Part shown: positions 33,673 to 42,860 of the stretch, in pieces
How the letters are laid out: each line of letters starts with the position of its first letter
Position numbering within the stretch: the first letter of the stretch is position 1
NCBI RefSeq assembly: GCF_024198235.1
Contig: NZ_JAKCFB010000018.1
Location: forward strand, 62,001-126,000
Origin: Myxococcus dinghuensis
GTDB lineage: Bacteria; Myxococcota; Myxococcia; Myxococcales; Myxococcaceae
DNA length: 64,000 bases
Reading direction: 5' to 3'
Translations under genes and position numbers: made by a program
The notes under the pieces: model-generated
Told to the model about the DNA's origin: nothing
The model's input: the letters and a program-made list of their open reading frames with translations, nothing else
The model's database searches: none

Positions 33673-36600
33673 CGCGTCACCTCCTGGAAGAGGGTCCAGG
33701 GGCCCCCGCGCATGCCGAAGCGCAGACGGATTTCGGACAACTGCGAGCCGTCCGGGCCCGGCAGCGGCCAGATGGCGTTGTGCTCGGCGTCGAAGGTGGC
33801 GGCGTCCAGGATGCGGAAGCAGTTCCACGAGGAGCGCGACAGCTCCGTGGAGCGGTAGCGCTTGCCCTCGCGGCCCGGCACGCGCAGCTCGACGCCCACC
33901 GACGCGGAGCGGGGCTCCCACCACGCCACCGCGAAGTCCTGCCACGCCGGCGTCTGGTTGAAGCCGAAGGCCGCCGCCTCGCCGCACTTGAGGAACGACA
34001 TGGTCACGAAGCCGTTCTCTCCCGAGGGTGGCAGGGGCAGGGGGCGCACCTGCAGCATGAGCGGCTGCGGCTTCCCGTTGTCGTCCCAGAGCAGCTTCGC
34101 CAGCTTCGACAGCCGCCCCATCATGCTCAGCATGCGCGGCGGCACCGCGAGCTGCTGGCGCAGCGGCCGGCGCAGCATCCACTCCGTGCCGTGCTCCTCC
34201 ACCACCGGCGACAGCACCTGGTTCACGAACTGCCAGAAGGCGCCGTCCTTGCGCTTGAGGACCTCCAGCTCCGTCGGGTCCAGCTCCTGCGTGGCCTCCA
34301 CGGTGAACGGGTAGCGGCGCAACAGCGGCGTCAGCAGCGTGCGGAAGCGCCAGTCCCACTGCTCCTCCAGCACGCGCTCCAGCTCCGCGCGGCCCAGCTC
34401 CCGCGTCATCAGGAAGGGCTCGCGGAACGGGCGCCGCAGCTCACCGAGGATGCCCTGCTTGTCCAGCCACGCGTCCACCTTGCGCAGGTACGAGCCCTCC
34501 TCGTCCAGCAGCATCGACAGGCCCAGCCGGCCCAGCGGCGTGAGCAGGTCCGTCAGCTGCCGGCCGCCCTCCTGCGTCGAGGCGGACGTGTCCTCCACGC
34601 CGGCGCGCAGCGCCGCGGGGACGACCATCCGGTCACCCTGCAGGGGCGGGGCGTTGAAGCCCGACACCTCCGTGTGAAGCTGCGACACCAGCAGCAGGTA
34701 GGCCCCGAGCGTCGGCGTCTGCCCGTCCTTGTCCGGCGTCATCAGCTGGACGATGGGCCGGAACGCGGACAGCTCCTGGCGCAGCGGCTCGTAGTAGGGG
34801 CCCTCCATGGGGCCGATGCCCGCGCCCGTGGACACCTCGCGCAGCATCGCCACCAGCTCCGACGTGGGCTGCGTCACCGCGGACAGCTCCGAGGCCAGCG
34901 TCGTCGTCGTCGCCGTGAAGCGGTAGTCGCGGTACTTCACCAGCAGGTCCTGCCGGTAGCGCTGCGCGAAGTTGGACACCTTCTTCAGCACGTAGCCCTG
35001 GCGCTGCGCGGCCTCCGCCCGCGACAGCTTCGAGTCCGTCATGCGCATGGTGAACTCGTCCACCAGCGGCTTGATGTCCGTCTCGAACGTCAGCCACTCC
35101 ACCCCCTGGCGCGAGGGCATGGCGTCCACCCGGCCCACGTCCATCGCGTCGTCGACCGAGATGCCCATCCCCATCTCCGACGCGGACGCCACCGCGCCCG
35201 GAGGCAGTCCCACGGAGGGGCGGCTGAAGGGGCGCTGCCCCTGTTCGATCTGCCGGAGCAGCTTGTCCAGCAGCGTGCGCGACAGCTCCTTGGGCCGGAA
35301 CTCGAAGGACTGCTGGAGCACGCGCACCTCCAGGCGCGCGTCCCCGTTGGTGGGCACGAAGAGGCCGCCGGTGCGCGTCAGCAGCTCCGCGGTGGACATC
35401 TCCTCGGAGGCCTTCAGGCCCGCGTCGATCTCCTCCTCCATGCGCAGCACCGCGGCCAGCATCGGCTGGTGCTCCCGGTGCCAGTCGAGCGCGTCGAGCG
35501 TGCTCTCCACGCCCTTGAGCGTGGCCTGGCTCTCCGGCGCGCCGGACGCGTCCAGCAGCGCCAGCATCTTGTTGGCGGACGTGTAGCTGACGCTCTGGGC
35601 CAGCGTGAGCTGGAGCCGCTTGCGCTCCGCCACGAGCGTGCGCCACTGCTCCAGGTTCAGCTCGCGCGCGCCCAGCACCATCTGGAGCCGCAGCAGGTGG
35701 TCGCGCCACGGGCCCAGGTAGCTCTCCGCCGTCAGCCACTCGTAGGGCCAGTGCATCCACGGCACCTGCGCCTGCGCCTGCATGCCCTCGCGCCACGCGT
35801 TGTCGCTGGAGATGATGTAGTCGCCCACCACCTCCTCGCGCAGCCCGGTGGCCTGCATCCAGTTGGCCTCCTTCTCCGAGGCGCGCGTGCCCACCAGGCC
35901 GAGCGTCTCGCCCGCCCAGTTCCAGCGCTTGCGGTACTGCCCGTTCAGCCCGGAGAGGATGAAGCGCCCCATGTCGTCGCTGCGCGACGCGCGCGCCACC
36001 GCCATCAGGTGCAGCATCTGCTCCGGCCGGCAGAGCGTCTCGCGCTCGCAGCGCTCGTCCGGATGCGACGGCGCCCACAGCGAGCGGCTCCCCACCATCT
36101 CCGCGGGCGCGCAGCCGGGGATGAGCGTGCCGCAGCGCTGGCACTGCTCCTGGCAGCTCTCCATCAGTGGCTTGAGGTAGGACAGGCGCACCGTGTTGGA
36201 CAGCTGCGCGCGCAGCACCTCCAGCTCGTCCGTGAAGCTGTGGCTCAGCGGGGGGAAGTAGCGCGCGGCCAGCAGCATCGCGTCCATGGCCTGCATCGCC
36301 CCCTGGCCCTTCTCCACCACCACCTCGCCGGAGGCCGTCAGGTGCTGCTGCCCCAGCCGCTGCACCGTCGCCTCGAAGTCCTCCATGTGCCGCTGGGCGG
36401 CCTCCAGCTTCGAGTAGAAGTTCCCGTAGGCCGCGAGCACCGGCAGACACCCCACCGCCAGCAGCACCGCGCACCGGGTCAGGTGCTTGGCCCGGTAGCG
36501 GGCGCGCAGCTCGACGTTGCGCTTCTCCTGGGCGATGGCGAAGACGCCCTCGGAGCGCGCGTCCGGAACGGGCGAGGACAGGTACACGCGCGACAGCTCC

Positions 36601-37541
36601 GGACGGAACGACAGCGTGCCGCCCTCACCCAAGCCGGTGACGAAGCGCGCGAGCGCCGCGAACGTCTCTCCACCCCGCGCGTAGAACTCCTCCAGCCGCC
36701 CGAACGCGTCCACCGACAACGACACCAGGCCGAGCGCGAAGTACTGCTCCATGGGCTGCAGCCCCGTCGCCAGCCGGGCCTCCTCACCCGGCGGTGGCAC
36801 GTCCCAGTGCAGGGGGATGCCGTGGTTGCGCAGCAGGTGGGAGAAGTCCTCGAAGCCCACCATCGCGTCCATGTGCGTCAGGCACACGCGCGTCTCCACC
36901 GAGTTGCGGGTGACCTCCGCCAGGAGGTTGATCTTCCCGCGCATCAGTTGGATGACCCGGCGCACCTCGTCCGGCGGCGTCTCCGCCAGCCAGCGCGCGT
37001 CCAGCGCGACCACCACCCGCCCGCGCTGACGCCGGAAGCTCGACTTCCACAGCGCGCTCAGCGCCTTGCGCGCCTCCTGCGTGTCGTCCTCCAGCAGCGA
37101 CGCGGAGACCTCGTGCACCACCTTGTCCGGCCCGAGGAAGATCTGCAGCAGCGGATCCTCGGTGAAGCTGGGCATGAACTGCCGCTCCTGCCGGCGCCAG
37201 TCCACCTCCAGGTCGATGAGCGTCGTCTTGCCGGCGCCCGCCGGCCCGAGCACCACCACGGTGGGGAAGTCCAGCACCGCCAGCCGGTAGCGCACCGGCA
37301 GCGCGCTCAGGAAGCGCTCGCGGATGCGCGTGAGCGCCCGGGCCTCCAGCTTCTTCCGGGGCTCCGGCCGGGGCGCGTTGCGCCGCCGCTTGCGCCACCA
37401 CCAGACCAGTCCCACCACCAGGGCCACCGTGAGCAGCACCCCGAGGCCGATCAGGATGTACGTCAGGTAGGGCTTGGCTGCCTCCACCGTCGTCGCCGCC
37501 GCGCTCGCGGCCGCCGCGACCGGTTGCTTCTCGCCCGCCAT
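33669..37541 (-). CDS. tssM: T6SS membrane-complex ATPase-like protein TssM (IcmF)
   Basis: A 1290-aa protein of normal TssM length. A strong transmembrane helix (residues about 24-50, followed by KRRRN) precedes a cytoplasmic domain with Walker A GPAGAGKT (99-106); a further hydrophobic segment near 355-375 (CAVLLAVGCLPVLAAYGNFY) returns the chain to the periplasm. The large C-terminal part is periplasmic and ends in the beta-rich region that meets TssJ. With TssL and TssJ it forms the trans-envelope anchor. It overlaps tssJ and follows a small helical gene with a 3-bp gap. Confidence 0.93.
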   Translation of the reverse strand: MAGEKQPVAAAASAAATTVEAAKPYLTYILIGLGVLLTVALVVGLVWWWRKRRRNAPRPEPRKKLEARALTRIRERFLSALPVRYRLAVLDFPTVVVLGPAGAGKTTLIDLEVDWRRQERQFMPSFTEDPLLQIFLGPDKVVHEVSASLLEDDTQEARKALSALWKSSFRRQRGRVVVALDARWLAETPPDEVRRVIQLMRGKINLLAEVTRNSVETRVCLTHMDAMVGFEDFSHLLRNHGIPLHWDVPPPGEEARLATGLQPMEQYFALGLVSLSVDAFGRLEEFYARGGETFAALARFVTGLGEGGTLSFRPELSRVYLSSPVPDARSEGVFAIAQEKRNVELRARYRAKHLTRCAVLLAVGCLPVLAAYGNFYSKLEAAQRHMEDFEATVQRLGQQHLTASGEVVVEKGQGAMQAMDAMLLAARYFPPLSHSFTDELEVLRAQLSNTVRLSYLKPLMESCQEQCQRCGTLIPGCAPAEMVGSRSLWAPSHPDERCERETLCRPEQMLHLMAVARASRSDDMGRFILSGLNGQYRKRWNWAGETLGLVGTRASEKEANWMQATGLREEVVGDYIISSDNAWREGMQAQAQVPWMHWPYEWLTAESYLGPWRDHLLRLQMVLGARELNLEQWRTLVAERKRLQLTLAQSVSYTSANKMLALLDASGAPESQATLKGVESTLDALDWHREHQPMLAAVLRMEEEIDAGLKASEEMSTAELLTRTGGLFVPTNGDARLEVRVLQQSFEFRPKELSRTLLDKLLRQIEQGQRPFSRPSVGLPPGAVASASEMGMGISVDDAMDVGRVDAMPSRQGVEWLTFETDIKPLVDEFTMRMTDSKLSRAEAAQRQGYVLKKVSNFAQRYRQDLLVKYRDYRFTATTTTLASELSAVTQPTSELVAMLREVSTGAGIGPMEGPYYEPLRQELSAFRPIVQLMTPDKDGQTPTLGAYLLLVSQLHTEVSGFNAPPLQGDRMVVPAALRAGVEDTSASTQEGGRQLTDLLTPLGRLGLSMLLDEEGSYLRKVDAWLDKQGILGELRRPFREPFLMTRELGRAELERVLEEQWDWRFRTLLTPLLRRYPFTVEATQELDPTELEVLKRKDGAFWQFVNQVLSPVVEEHGTEWMLRRPLRQQLAVPPRMLSMMGRLSKLAKLLWDDNGKPQPLMLQVRPLPLPPSGENGFVTMSFLKCGEAAAFGFNQTPAWQDFAVAWWEPRSASVGVELRVPGREGKRYRSTELSRSSWNCFRILDAATFDAEHNAIWPLPGPDGSQLSEIRLRFGMRGGPWTLFQEVTR

Positions 37542-37544
37542 GGC

Positions 37545-37874
37545 TCAGTCCCTCTTCCCGCCCGCTTGCGCGCGGGCAGCGAGCTGGAGGCCCTCCATCA
37601 CGTCCTCCAGTCGCTCGAAAGCCTTCTCCAGTTGCACACACCGTGCCTCGCGCTCCTTGCGAGACAGGCGGGCGCCGCCGGGGCCGGGGTCCAGGGCCTT
37701 CACCCCCTCGCGCACCGTCTCCAGGAGGGGCTTCAGGCCCGCGGCGAGCCCTCCCAGCGACGTCGCCAGAGTCCGCTCGAACCGCTCCAGGAGCTCGGTG
37801 GGGCTCGCCGGGGGCTGGGGCGCCGCGTTCTTCCGAGACGCAGCCGCGTCCGTTCGTGCCGGGGCCGGGGGCAT
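37545..37874 (-). CDS. Small helical protein (109 aa) between tssL and tssM
   Basis: Unrecognised. After a Pro/Ala-rich start (MPPAPARTDAAASRKNAAP) there are two long amphipathic helices (ELLERFERTLATSLGGLAAG and a KEREARCVQLEKAFERLEDV stretch). No signal or membrane segment is visible. It sits in the compact T6SS operon between tssL (8-bp gap) and tssM (3-bp gap), so co-expression with the membrane complex is certain in practice; it could be a membrane-complex or baseplate accessory. An alternative start at 37901 would overlap tssL. Confidence 0.65.
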   Translation of the reverse strand: MPPAPARTDAAASRKNAAPQPPASPTELLERFERTLATSLGGLAAGLKPLLETVREGVKALDPGPGGARLSRKEREARCVQLEKAFERLEDVMEGLQLAARAQAGGKRD

Positions 37875-37882
37875 GGCGCGCC

Positions 37883-38524
37883 TCAGTTCGACAGGTGCCA
37901 CAGCACCACGGGCAACCCGAGGATGACGCCCACCGTCACCGCGTAGTACCGCCAGGGGAAGTCATAGAGCGTGGGGGGAGGTGGGCCTCCCATCTCGGTG
38001 GGGCTCTCCGGCGCGGCGATCTTCGGCTGGGGGATGCGCTCGGCCAGCTGCTCGCGGTACTCGCGCAGGCGCGCCGGGTGGCCCACGTGCCGGCCGGTGA
38101 AGCCCGCGGTGAGGCAGAAGTGCAGGACCTCGAAGAGCAGGGGCGCGGTGTCGGGGCGGCGCAGGCTGGTGTCGGCCAGCTCGAAGAAGAGGTCGCCGCC
38201 CGCGTCCGCGCCGAACAGGCGCAGCTGGACCAGCGGCCAGTGCTGGGCGTCGTCGGGAGCCAGCCGTCCCAGGACCTTCTCGTCCACCATGAAGGCCAGG
38301 GGCTGCAGCACCTTCTCCACGTCGTCGGCGCGGATGTCGTCGCCCAGCGTGGCCCGGAGCCGGTCGAACTCCGCGATGATGCTGCGGCACAGCGCGTCCA
38401 TGGCGCCGTAGGACAGGCGCTCGCGCTGCTCCGGGGCCAGCGAGGAGACGCCCAGCTCCCGCTCGAGCAGGTCCTCCACCTGGCGGTACATCACGAGGAT
38501 GGCTTTCCAGTGCGTCATCTTCAT
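37883..38524 (-). CDS. tssL: T6SS inner-membrane protein TssL (DotU/IcmH)
   Basis: A 213-aa protein with the DotU layout: a helical cytoplasmic domain (VMYRQVEDLLERELG, LQPLAFMVDEKVL, WPLVQLRLFGADAGGDLFFE, HFCLTAGFTGRHVG) and a single C-terminal transmembrane helix (YYAVTVGVILGLPVVLWHLS). There is no OmpA-like peptidoglycan-binding extension. It partners TssM. The stop of tssF lies 2 bp upstream of its start. Confidence 0.92.
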   Translation of the reverse strand: MKMTHWKAILVMYRQVEDLLERELGVSSLAPEQRERLSYGAMDALCRSIIAEFDRLRATLGDDIRADDVEKVLQPLAFMVDEKVLGRLAPDDAQHWPLVQLRLFGADAGGDLFFELADTSLRRPDTAPLLFEVLHFCLTAGFTGRHVGHPARLREYREQLAERIPQPKIAAPESPTEMGGPPPPTLYDFPWRYYAVTVGVILGLPVVLWHLSN

Positions 38525-38525
38525 G

Positions 38526-40172
38526 TCAGCTGGCTCCCGGAAGGGTGAGCGGGCCTGCGCCCGCGATGGTCGCTCGCAGCTCCACCGTCGCCTCGTGGTT
38601 CCACGCGTCGAGCAGGTCCCTCACCCGCCCGAGGAAGCACACCACCAGCGGCTCGAAGCCGGGCTCGAAGGGCTCCAACACCACCTCGTAGACGCTGCGC
38701 AGGCCCGAGCCGCGCATGGCGCTGTCCGGCACCCGCGACACGCTCAGCTCGCGCAGCAGCGGCAGCACGCGGCGGAAGGGGCCCTCGGCGGGGGTGCCCA
38801 GGTGCTGGAGCACCGCCCTCAGCTCGTCCATGCCCAGGGTGGCCTGGGCCTTCCAGGCGAGCAGCTGGGTGAGCGCCGTCAGGTCGTCGCGCAGGGGGCT
38901 GTCCCGGTGGGGCTGGAGCTGGCCCACGAGGCTCCACTCCAGGCCCTCGATGTGGCGGGCCGGCACGCCCACGCTGATGCGGCCGGAGGCCTCCGACGCG
39001 AAGCGCGGCTGGTGCCACAGCGCCTCCACCACCAGCTTGCGCGGCGAGGTGAAGGCCTCCGGCATGCGCAGCACCAGGTGGGGGGAGGGGCCGTTCTCGC
39101 CGGGCACGTCCTCCACCTCGTAGCCCGGGCCGGTGCCCGGCAGGTGCGCGGGACGCAGGGGCGCAAGGCCCGTCTTCGTCATCTCGTACACGCCCGTCAC
39201 CGAGTGCAGCGCCATCTCCCGGCCCGCGCTCATGTTGCGGATGGGGTGTTCGGAGCGCGTGCCGTCCGTGTTGATGACCTGGGCGGGCTCGGCGCGCAGG
39301 TTCTCCACCGGCACCGCGAAGGGGACGAGGAAGTCCGGCCGGTGGGAGCGGCCCACGCTCCACTGCTGTGCCAGGTCGAAGCACAGGCTGAAGCGCCGCC
39401 ACTCCCCGCGCGTGGGCGGCACCGCGACGTGGATGAACAGCTCCGTCTCCGGGAACAGGAAGAACGAGCGCAGCCGCTGGAGCGGGTGGGCGTACGCCTC
39501 CGAGTCGTCCGGCGCCGGCGGCTCCCGGTCGAAGGACACCTCGCAGGTGGTCCCCGTGGAGTACTCGTCCGCCAGGTCGTCGTAGACGACGCTCACCCCG
39601 CGCAGGTGCTGGCGCAGCGCGTGGAACACCGCCAGCGACGGCAGGTACTCGTCCAGGTGGCGCACGTGCAGGCTCATGGTGCCCACCGCGTCCACGCGCG
39701 CGTGGCGCGACTCGAAGGTGAGGATGAGCCGGTGCCCGCCGCGCGCCAGGGGGCGCACCTCCGTGGAGGCCAGCTCCACCGGCAGCACGCGCAGGTCCCG
39801 CTGCAGGCGGAAGGTGCCCGGCTCGCCCTCGGCGGGCGACAGGCGCAGCTCCGTGCCCCGGGGCAGCACCACCGGCTCGCCCATCTTCCCGGTGGGCTGC
39901 GCCCGCACCACCGCGCGCGTGGGCAGCGGCTCCAGGAGGAAGTCGAAGAAGCCCGCGAAGAGGCGGCGCCAGGTGGAGCGCAGGTTGTGCAGCGTGGCGT
40001 GGCGCGTCTGCACGGAGAAGAAGGCCATCGCCTCGATGAGGCGGCGCACGTCCGGGTCCTCGCGCTCCAGCGGGGCGGCCGGGTAGCGCTCGTGGAAGCG
40101 CTGACGGAAGCGCTCCAGCGAGGCCATCTCCTCGAGGAAGTCCTGGTGCAGGCGGTCGGTGGGGCCGGTCAT
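38526..40172 (-). CDS. tssF: T6SS baseplate protein TssF
   Basis: A 548-aa protein. The N-terminal block (DFLEEMASLERFRQRFHERY, DPDVRRLIEAMAFFSVQTR, TRAVVRAQPTGKMGEP, LPRGTEL) follows the TssF/VasA family pattern, and the remaining chain is beta-rich. Two TssF with one TssG make the baseplate wedge; tssG here is far upstream (46974-47882), whereas the two are often adjacent. Length is slightly below the usual 580-620. It is flanked by the spike protein gene and tssL. Confidence 0.9.
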   Translation of the reverse strand: MTGPTDRLHQDFLEEMASLERFRQRFHERYPAAPLEREDPDVRRLIEAMAFFSVQTRHATLHNLRSTWRRLFAGFFDFLLEPLPTRAVVRAQPTGKMGEPVVLPRGTELRLSPAEGEPGTFRLQRDLRVLPVELASTEVRPLARGGHRLILTFESRHARVDAVGTMSLHVRHLDEYLPSLAVFHALRQHLRGVSVVYDDLADEYSTGTTCEVSFDREPPAPDDSEAYAHPLQRLRSFFLFPETELFIHVAVPPTRGEWRRFSLCFDLAQQWSVGRSHRPDFLVPFAVPVENLRAEPAQVINTDGTRSEHPIRNMSAGREMALHSVTGVYEMTKTGLAPLRPAHLPGTGPGYEVEDVPGENGPSPHLVLRMPEAFTSPRKLVVEALWHQPRFASEASGRISVGVPARHIEGLEWSLVGQLQPHRDSPLRDDLTALTQLLAWKAQATLGMDELRAVLQHLGTPAEGPFRRVLPLLRELSVSRVPDSAMRGSGLRSVYEVVLEPFEPGFEPLVVCFLGRVRDLLDAWNHEATVELRATIAGAGPLTLPGAS

Positions 40173-40185
40173 GACGCGTGCTTCC

Positions 40186-40788
40186 TCACCCCAGCTTCAC
40201 CATGGCGCCGGACACGCTGGTGATTCCGGAGGCCTTGAGGTTCGCCATGCCCTGCGCCTCCAGGTCCAGCGCCGCCTGGCCCGCGACCTTCACGTTCAGG
40301 CCGTTGAGCGCCGCGTCCGTCTGCCCCACGAGCTTCAGCGTCAGCCCGTCCACCTTCGCCTCGCCACCGGTGGCCTGCATCGACGCGGACAGCCCCTTCA
40401 GGGCCAGCGCCGCCGTGGCCTCCACGTTCACCTTCTGCGAGGACGACAGGCTCGCGTCCTGCGTGGCGCTCTGCGTGAGCTTCGCCTGCGTCGTCAACGT
40501 CATGTCCTTCGTGCTCTCCACCTTCAGCGTGTCCTGGCTCGTCCACTCCGACGTGCCCTTGGAGAGGAGGGTGATGGTCTGCGCGTCCACCTTGAAGTCC
40601 TTGACGGTGACGACGATGCTGTCCGCCTTCTGGACGATGGTGCTGGTGTCGCTCTGCCCGGCCACCTTCGTGGTGATGCTGGTGCCGTCCATCGTGATCG
40701 TCTGCAGAATCTTCCCGTCGGCGTTGTCCACCGTGACGGTGATGCCCTTCACCTTGTCCAGCTCGATGGTGCAGACCAGCGTTCCCAT
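40186..40788 (-). CDS. Stand-alone beta-helix spike protein (200 aa), VgrG gp5C-like
   Basis: The sequence is a run of short alternating beta strands with small residues and period-like turns (TMDGTSITTKVAGQSDTSTI, VTVKDFKVDAQTITLLSKG, KVNVEATAALALKG, NVKVAGQAALDLEAQG), the pattern of the triple-stranded beta-helix needle at the C-terminus of VgrG or of phage spikes. It lies 30 bp downstream of a VgrG-like gene whose own C-terminus is short. I infer that the spike is split over two polypeptides, with the PAAR-like protein as the tip. No enzymatic motif is present. Confidence 0.7.
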   Translation of the reverse strand: MGTLVCTIELDKVKGITVTVDNADGKILQTITMDGTSITTKVAGQSDTSTIVQKADSIVVTVKDFKVDAQTITLLSKGTSEWTSQDTLKVESTKDMTLTTQAKLTQSATQDASLSSSQKVNVEATAALALKGLSASMQATGGEAKVDGLTLKLVGQTDAALNGLNVKVAGQAALDLEAQGMANLKASGITSVSGAMVKLG

Positions 40789-40818
40789 GGGTCGTCCTTC
40801 ACGCCTCCGACTACGTGC

Positions 40819-42468
40819 CTACGCGGACTCTTCCTTCACCTGGATGGTCAGCGTCCCCTCCTTGATTTCGATGCGGGCCGTGTCCTTCTCGTTCGTCCTC
40901 TGCAAGAGGAAGACCGGCTTGCCCTCCGCGTAGGAGTGCTTCATGGACGTCCCGTTTTCCGGTGTCTTTCCGACCAGCAGGTGGGTGCCCTGGCCGTCCG
41001 CGGGCATGCGCCCGGTGGCGCGCCAGTCCAGGAAGCGCTTGAGCCAGGCCTTCTGGAAGTCGAGCCCGACGAGCACCCGCTCCCCCTTGTAGGCCGGGAA
41101 GTAGAAGTGGCCGGGCAGCAGGTTGGGGTTGAAGGGGAGGGTGACGATTTGATTCTCCCAGAGGGGAATCTTCACCTTGTAGCCGTCCTGGGACGTCTGG
41201 CTGTCGGTGTAGGCCTGCCACGTCTCGTGCTTCTGCTCGCCCACCTCGCTGACGATGAGGCCCTCCACGTACCGGGGCCAGGTGGGGGGCGTGTAGGCGG
41301 GGAGCTCCACCCAGGTCTCCGCCTGGGCCTCCAGCAGGGTGTGCATGGAGAAGCTGTAGGCGGTGTTCTTGGCCAGGTGCGTCGCGTCCGGGGAGGACGC
41401 GACCGCGTCCCCCCGCAACGCGACGGTGCGCACCCGGTACGTGGCCCCCGCCGCCAGCCCCGCCGCCGCCCAGGCCTCCTGGGTGGGCAGCTTGACGAGC
41501 GTGCCGGGCACCAGGGCGGTGGCCGGGAAGCGCTTCCAGCCCAGCTCCACCTCCCTGCCACGCACCTTGAGGCGCGCGGTCTCCAGGGACACGCGCGCGT
41601 CCACCTCGTTGGTGATGGGGGTGCGCACCAGCACGTCCTGGCGGATGCCGGTGACGGCGCGCTCCTGGGTGATGGGCTTGTTGCTGGGGCCCTCCGCCAC
41701 GGCGTTGAGGATGGCCAGGTCGTGGCGGGGCACCTCCGGGAAGCGCAGCGCGAGCGCGTCCACCTCCGGGGGCAGCAGGTCCACGGGCTTGCCGGTGGCC
41801 GCCTTCGCGGCGGCCAGCGTGTACTTGCCGGCCGCGTAGTCGTACGCCAGCACGCCGTTGCGCGAGTCGACGTACCAGATGAAGAAGTCGTAGAAGCTGG
41901 CGCCCTCCTCCGGCGTCAGCCCGAGGAACAACTGGGGGCAGGTGGTGTCCAGCCCCGCGCTCCAGTCGTACGTGAAGGCGACGTGCGAGCCCTTGTGGGC
42001 GTCCAGCACGTTCTTCATCGTCTTCTGGGTGTAGAGCACGCAGGGGAAGTGCTGGCTCCACAGGTGCCGCGCCGCGTCCTGGAACGTCACGGCGTAGCGG
42101 CGGTGGAGCAGGGGCGCGCCGGGGCCGGGCACCGCGGGCATCTCCACCAGGGAGCGCTCCACCACCAGGCCCTTCACCTTGAGGGAGGTGAGCGCCGGCT
42201 GCGGCGCGGCGTCCGTGTGGACGCTCTTCACCTCCAGCTGGCACTCCATGAGGTCCTGCTCGAGGAAGGCCTGCTTGAGCGGATCCTTCTCCAGCCCGCC
42301 CGCGGACGTGTTGTCCGCGATGTCGAACGACACGCTCCCGTCGAAGCCCCAGGAGCGCAGCTCCAGCGAGAAGGACTTCACGTCGCCGGCGGGGATGGCG
42401 TGCGCGGTGCCCCCCGCGGTGAGGGTGACGGACACGACCAGCCGGTCCGTGAACGTTGCCGGCGTCAT
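40819..42468 (-). CDS. vgrG: T6SS VgrG-like spike protein
   Basis: A 549-aa protein. It carries a gp27-like region (LVVSVTLTAGGTAHAIPAGD, RRYAVTFQDAARHLW, SFYDFFIWYVDSRNG, RFPEVPRHDLAILNA) and an OB-type region (VKIPLWENQIVTLPF, PGHFYFPAYKGERVLVGLDF, DGQGTHLLVGKTPENGT), but ends soon after with little needle sequence (IEIKEGTLTIQVKEESA). It is shorter and more diverged than classical VgrG (over 600 aa). A paralogue with a helical tail is at 27378-29306. The ATG at 42468 overlaps the tssE stop by 4 nt. Confidence 0.85.
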   Translation of the reverse strand: MTPATFTDRLVVSVTLTAGGTAHAIPAGDVKSFSLELRSWGFDGSVSFDIADNTSAGGLEKDPLKQAFLEQDLMECQLEVKSVHTDAAPQPALTSLKVKGLVVERSLVEMPAVPGPGAPLLHRRYAVTFQDAARHLWSQHFPCVLYTQKTMKNVLDAHKGSHVAFTYDWSAGLDTTCPQLFLGLTPEEGASFYDFFIWYVDSRNGVLAYDYAAGKYTLAAAKAATGKPVDLLPPEVDALALRFPEVPRHDLAILNAVAEGPSNKPITQERAVTGIRQDVLVRTPITNEVDARVSLETARLKVRGREVELGWKRFPATALVPGTLVKLPTQEAWAAAGLAAGATYRVRTVALRGDAVASSPDATHLAKNTAYSFSMHTLLEAQAETWVELPAYTPPTWPRYVEGLIVSEVGEQKHETWQAYTDSQTSQDGYKVKIPLWENQIVTLPFNPNLLPGHFYFPAYKGERVLVGLDFQKAWLKRFLDWRATGRMPADGQGTHLLVGKTPENGTSMKHSYAEGKPVFLLQRTNEKDTARIEIKEGTLTIQVKEESA

Positions 42469-42857
42469 GGCTCCTCCTCCACGCGGACGTGTCCGCTGAG
42501 GGTGTCGAAGCGCAGGTGCAGCTTGCGCCGCTCGCCCGCGACGGTGCCCACCAGCCCGAAGTGCAGCCACAGCCCCGCGTCGCGCCCGCGCATCGTCAGC
42601 TCCACGTTGGACAGCCGCGGCTCGTTGCGGCCGATCTCCTCGCGCAGCTCGCGGGTGAGCGTCTCCACCAGCTCCCGCGTGCCGTACTTCTCCGTGTACT
42701 CACCCAGGCCGAAGTCGCGGCGGAAGAAGCCGTAGCCCTCCTTGGTGTTGAGCACGGCCTCCAGGTTGCGGATGACGTGCTCCAGCTCGCCGCGACCTCC
42801 ACGGGGAGGGCGGCTGTCGCGGGAGGCGAACTTGTCGAAGAAGGACGCGCGCCCCAT
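42465..42857 (-). CDS. tssE: T6SS baseplate protein TssE (gp25-like)
   Basis: A 130-aa protein with the gp25/TssE pattern: a basic N-terminus (SFFDKFASRDSR), HVIRNLEAVLNTKEGYGFFR, then TRELREEIGRNEPRLSNVEL containing the characteristic EPR motif that helps start sheath polymerisation, and a C-terminal strand pair. The gene overlaps vgrG by 4 nt and follows tssK with a 3-bp gap. Confidence 0.94.
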   Translation of the reverse strand: MGRASFFDKFASRDSRPPRGGRGELEHVIRNLEAVLNTKEGYGFFRRDFGLGEYTEKYGTRELVETLTRELREEIGRNEPRLSNVELTMRGRDAGLWLHFGLVGTVAGERRKLHLRFDTLSGHVRVEEEP

Positions 42858-42860
42858 GGC

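Noticed and set aside
33780..37946. 1388-aa plus-strand open frame opposite tssM
   Set aside because: It is antisense to tssM, His/Arg/Gln-rich without domains; tssM is supported by Walker A, membrane helices and operon context.
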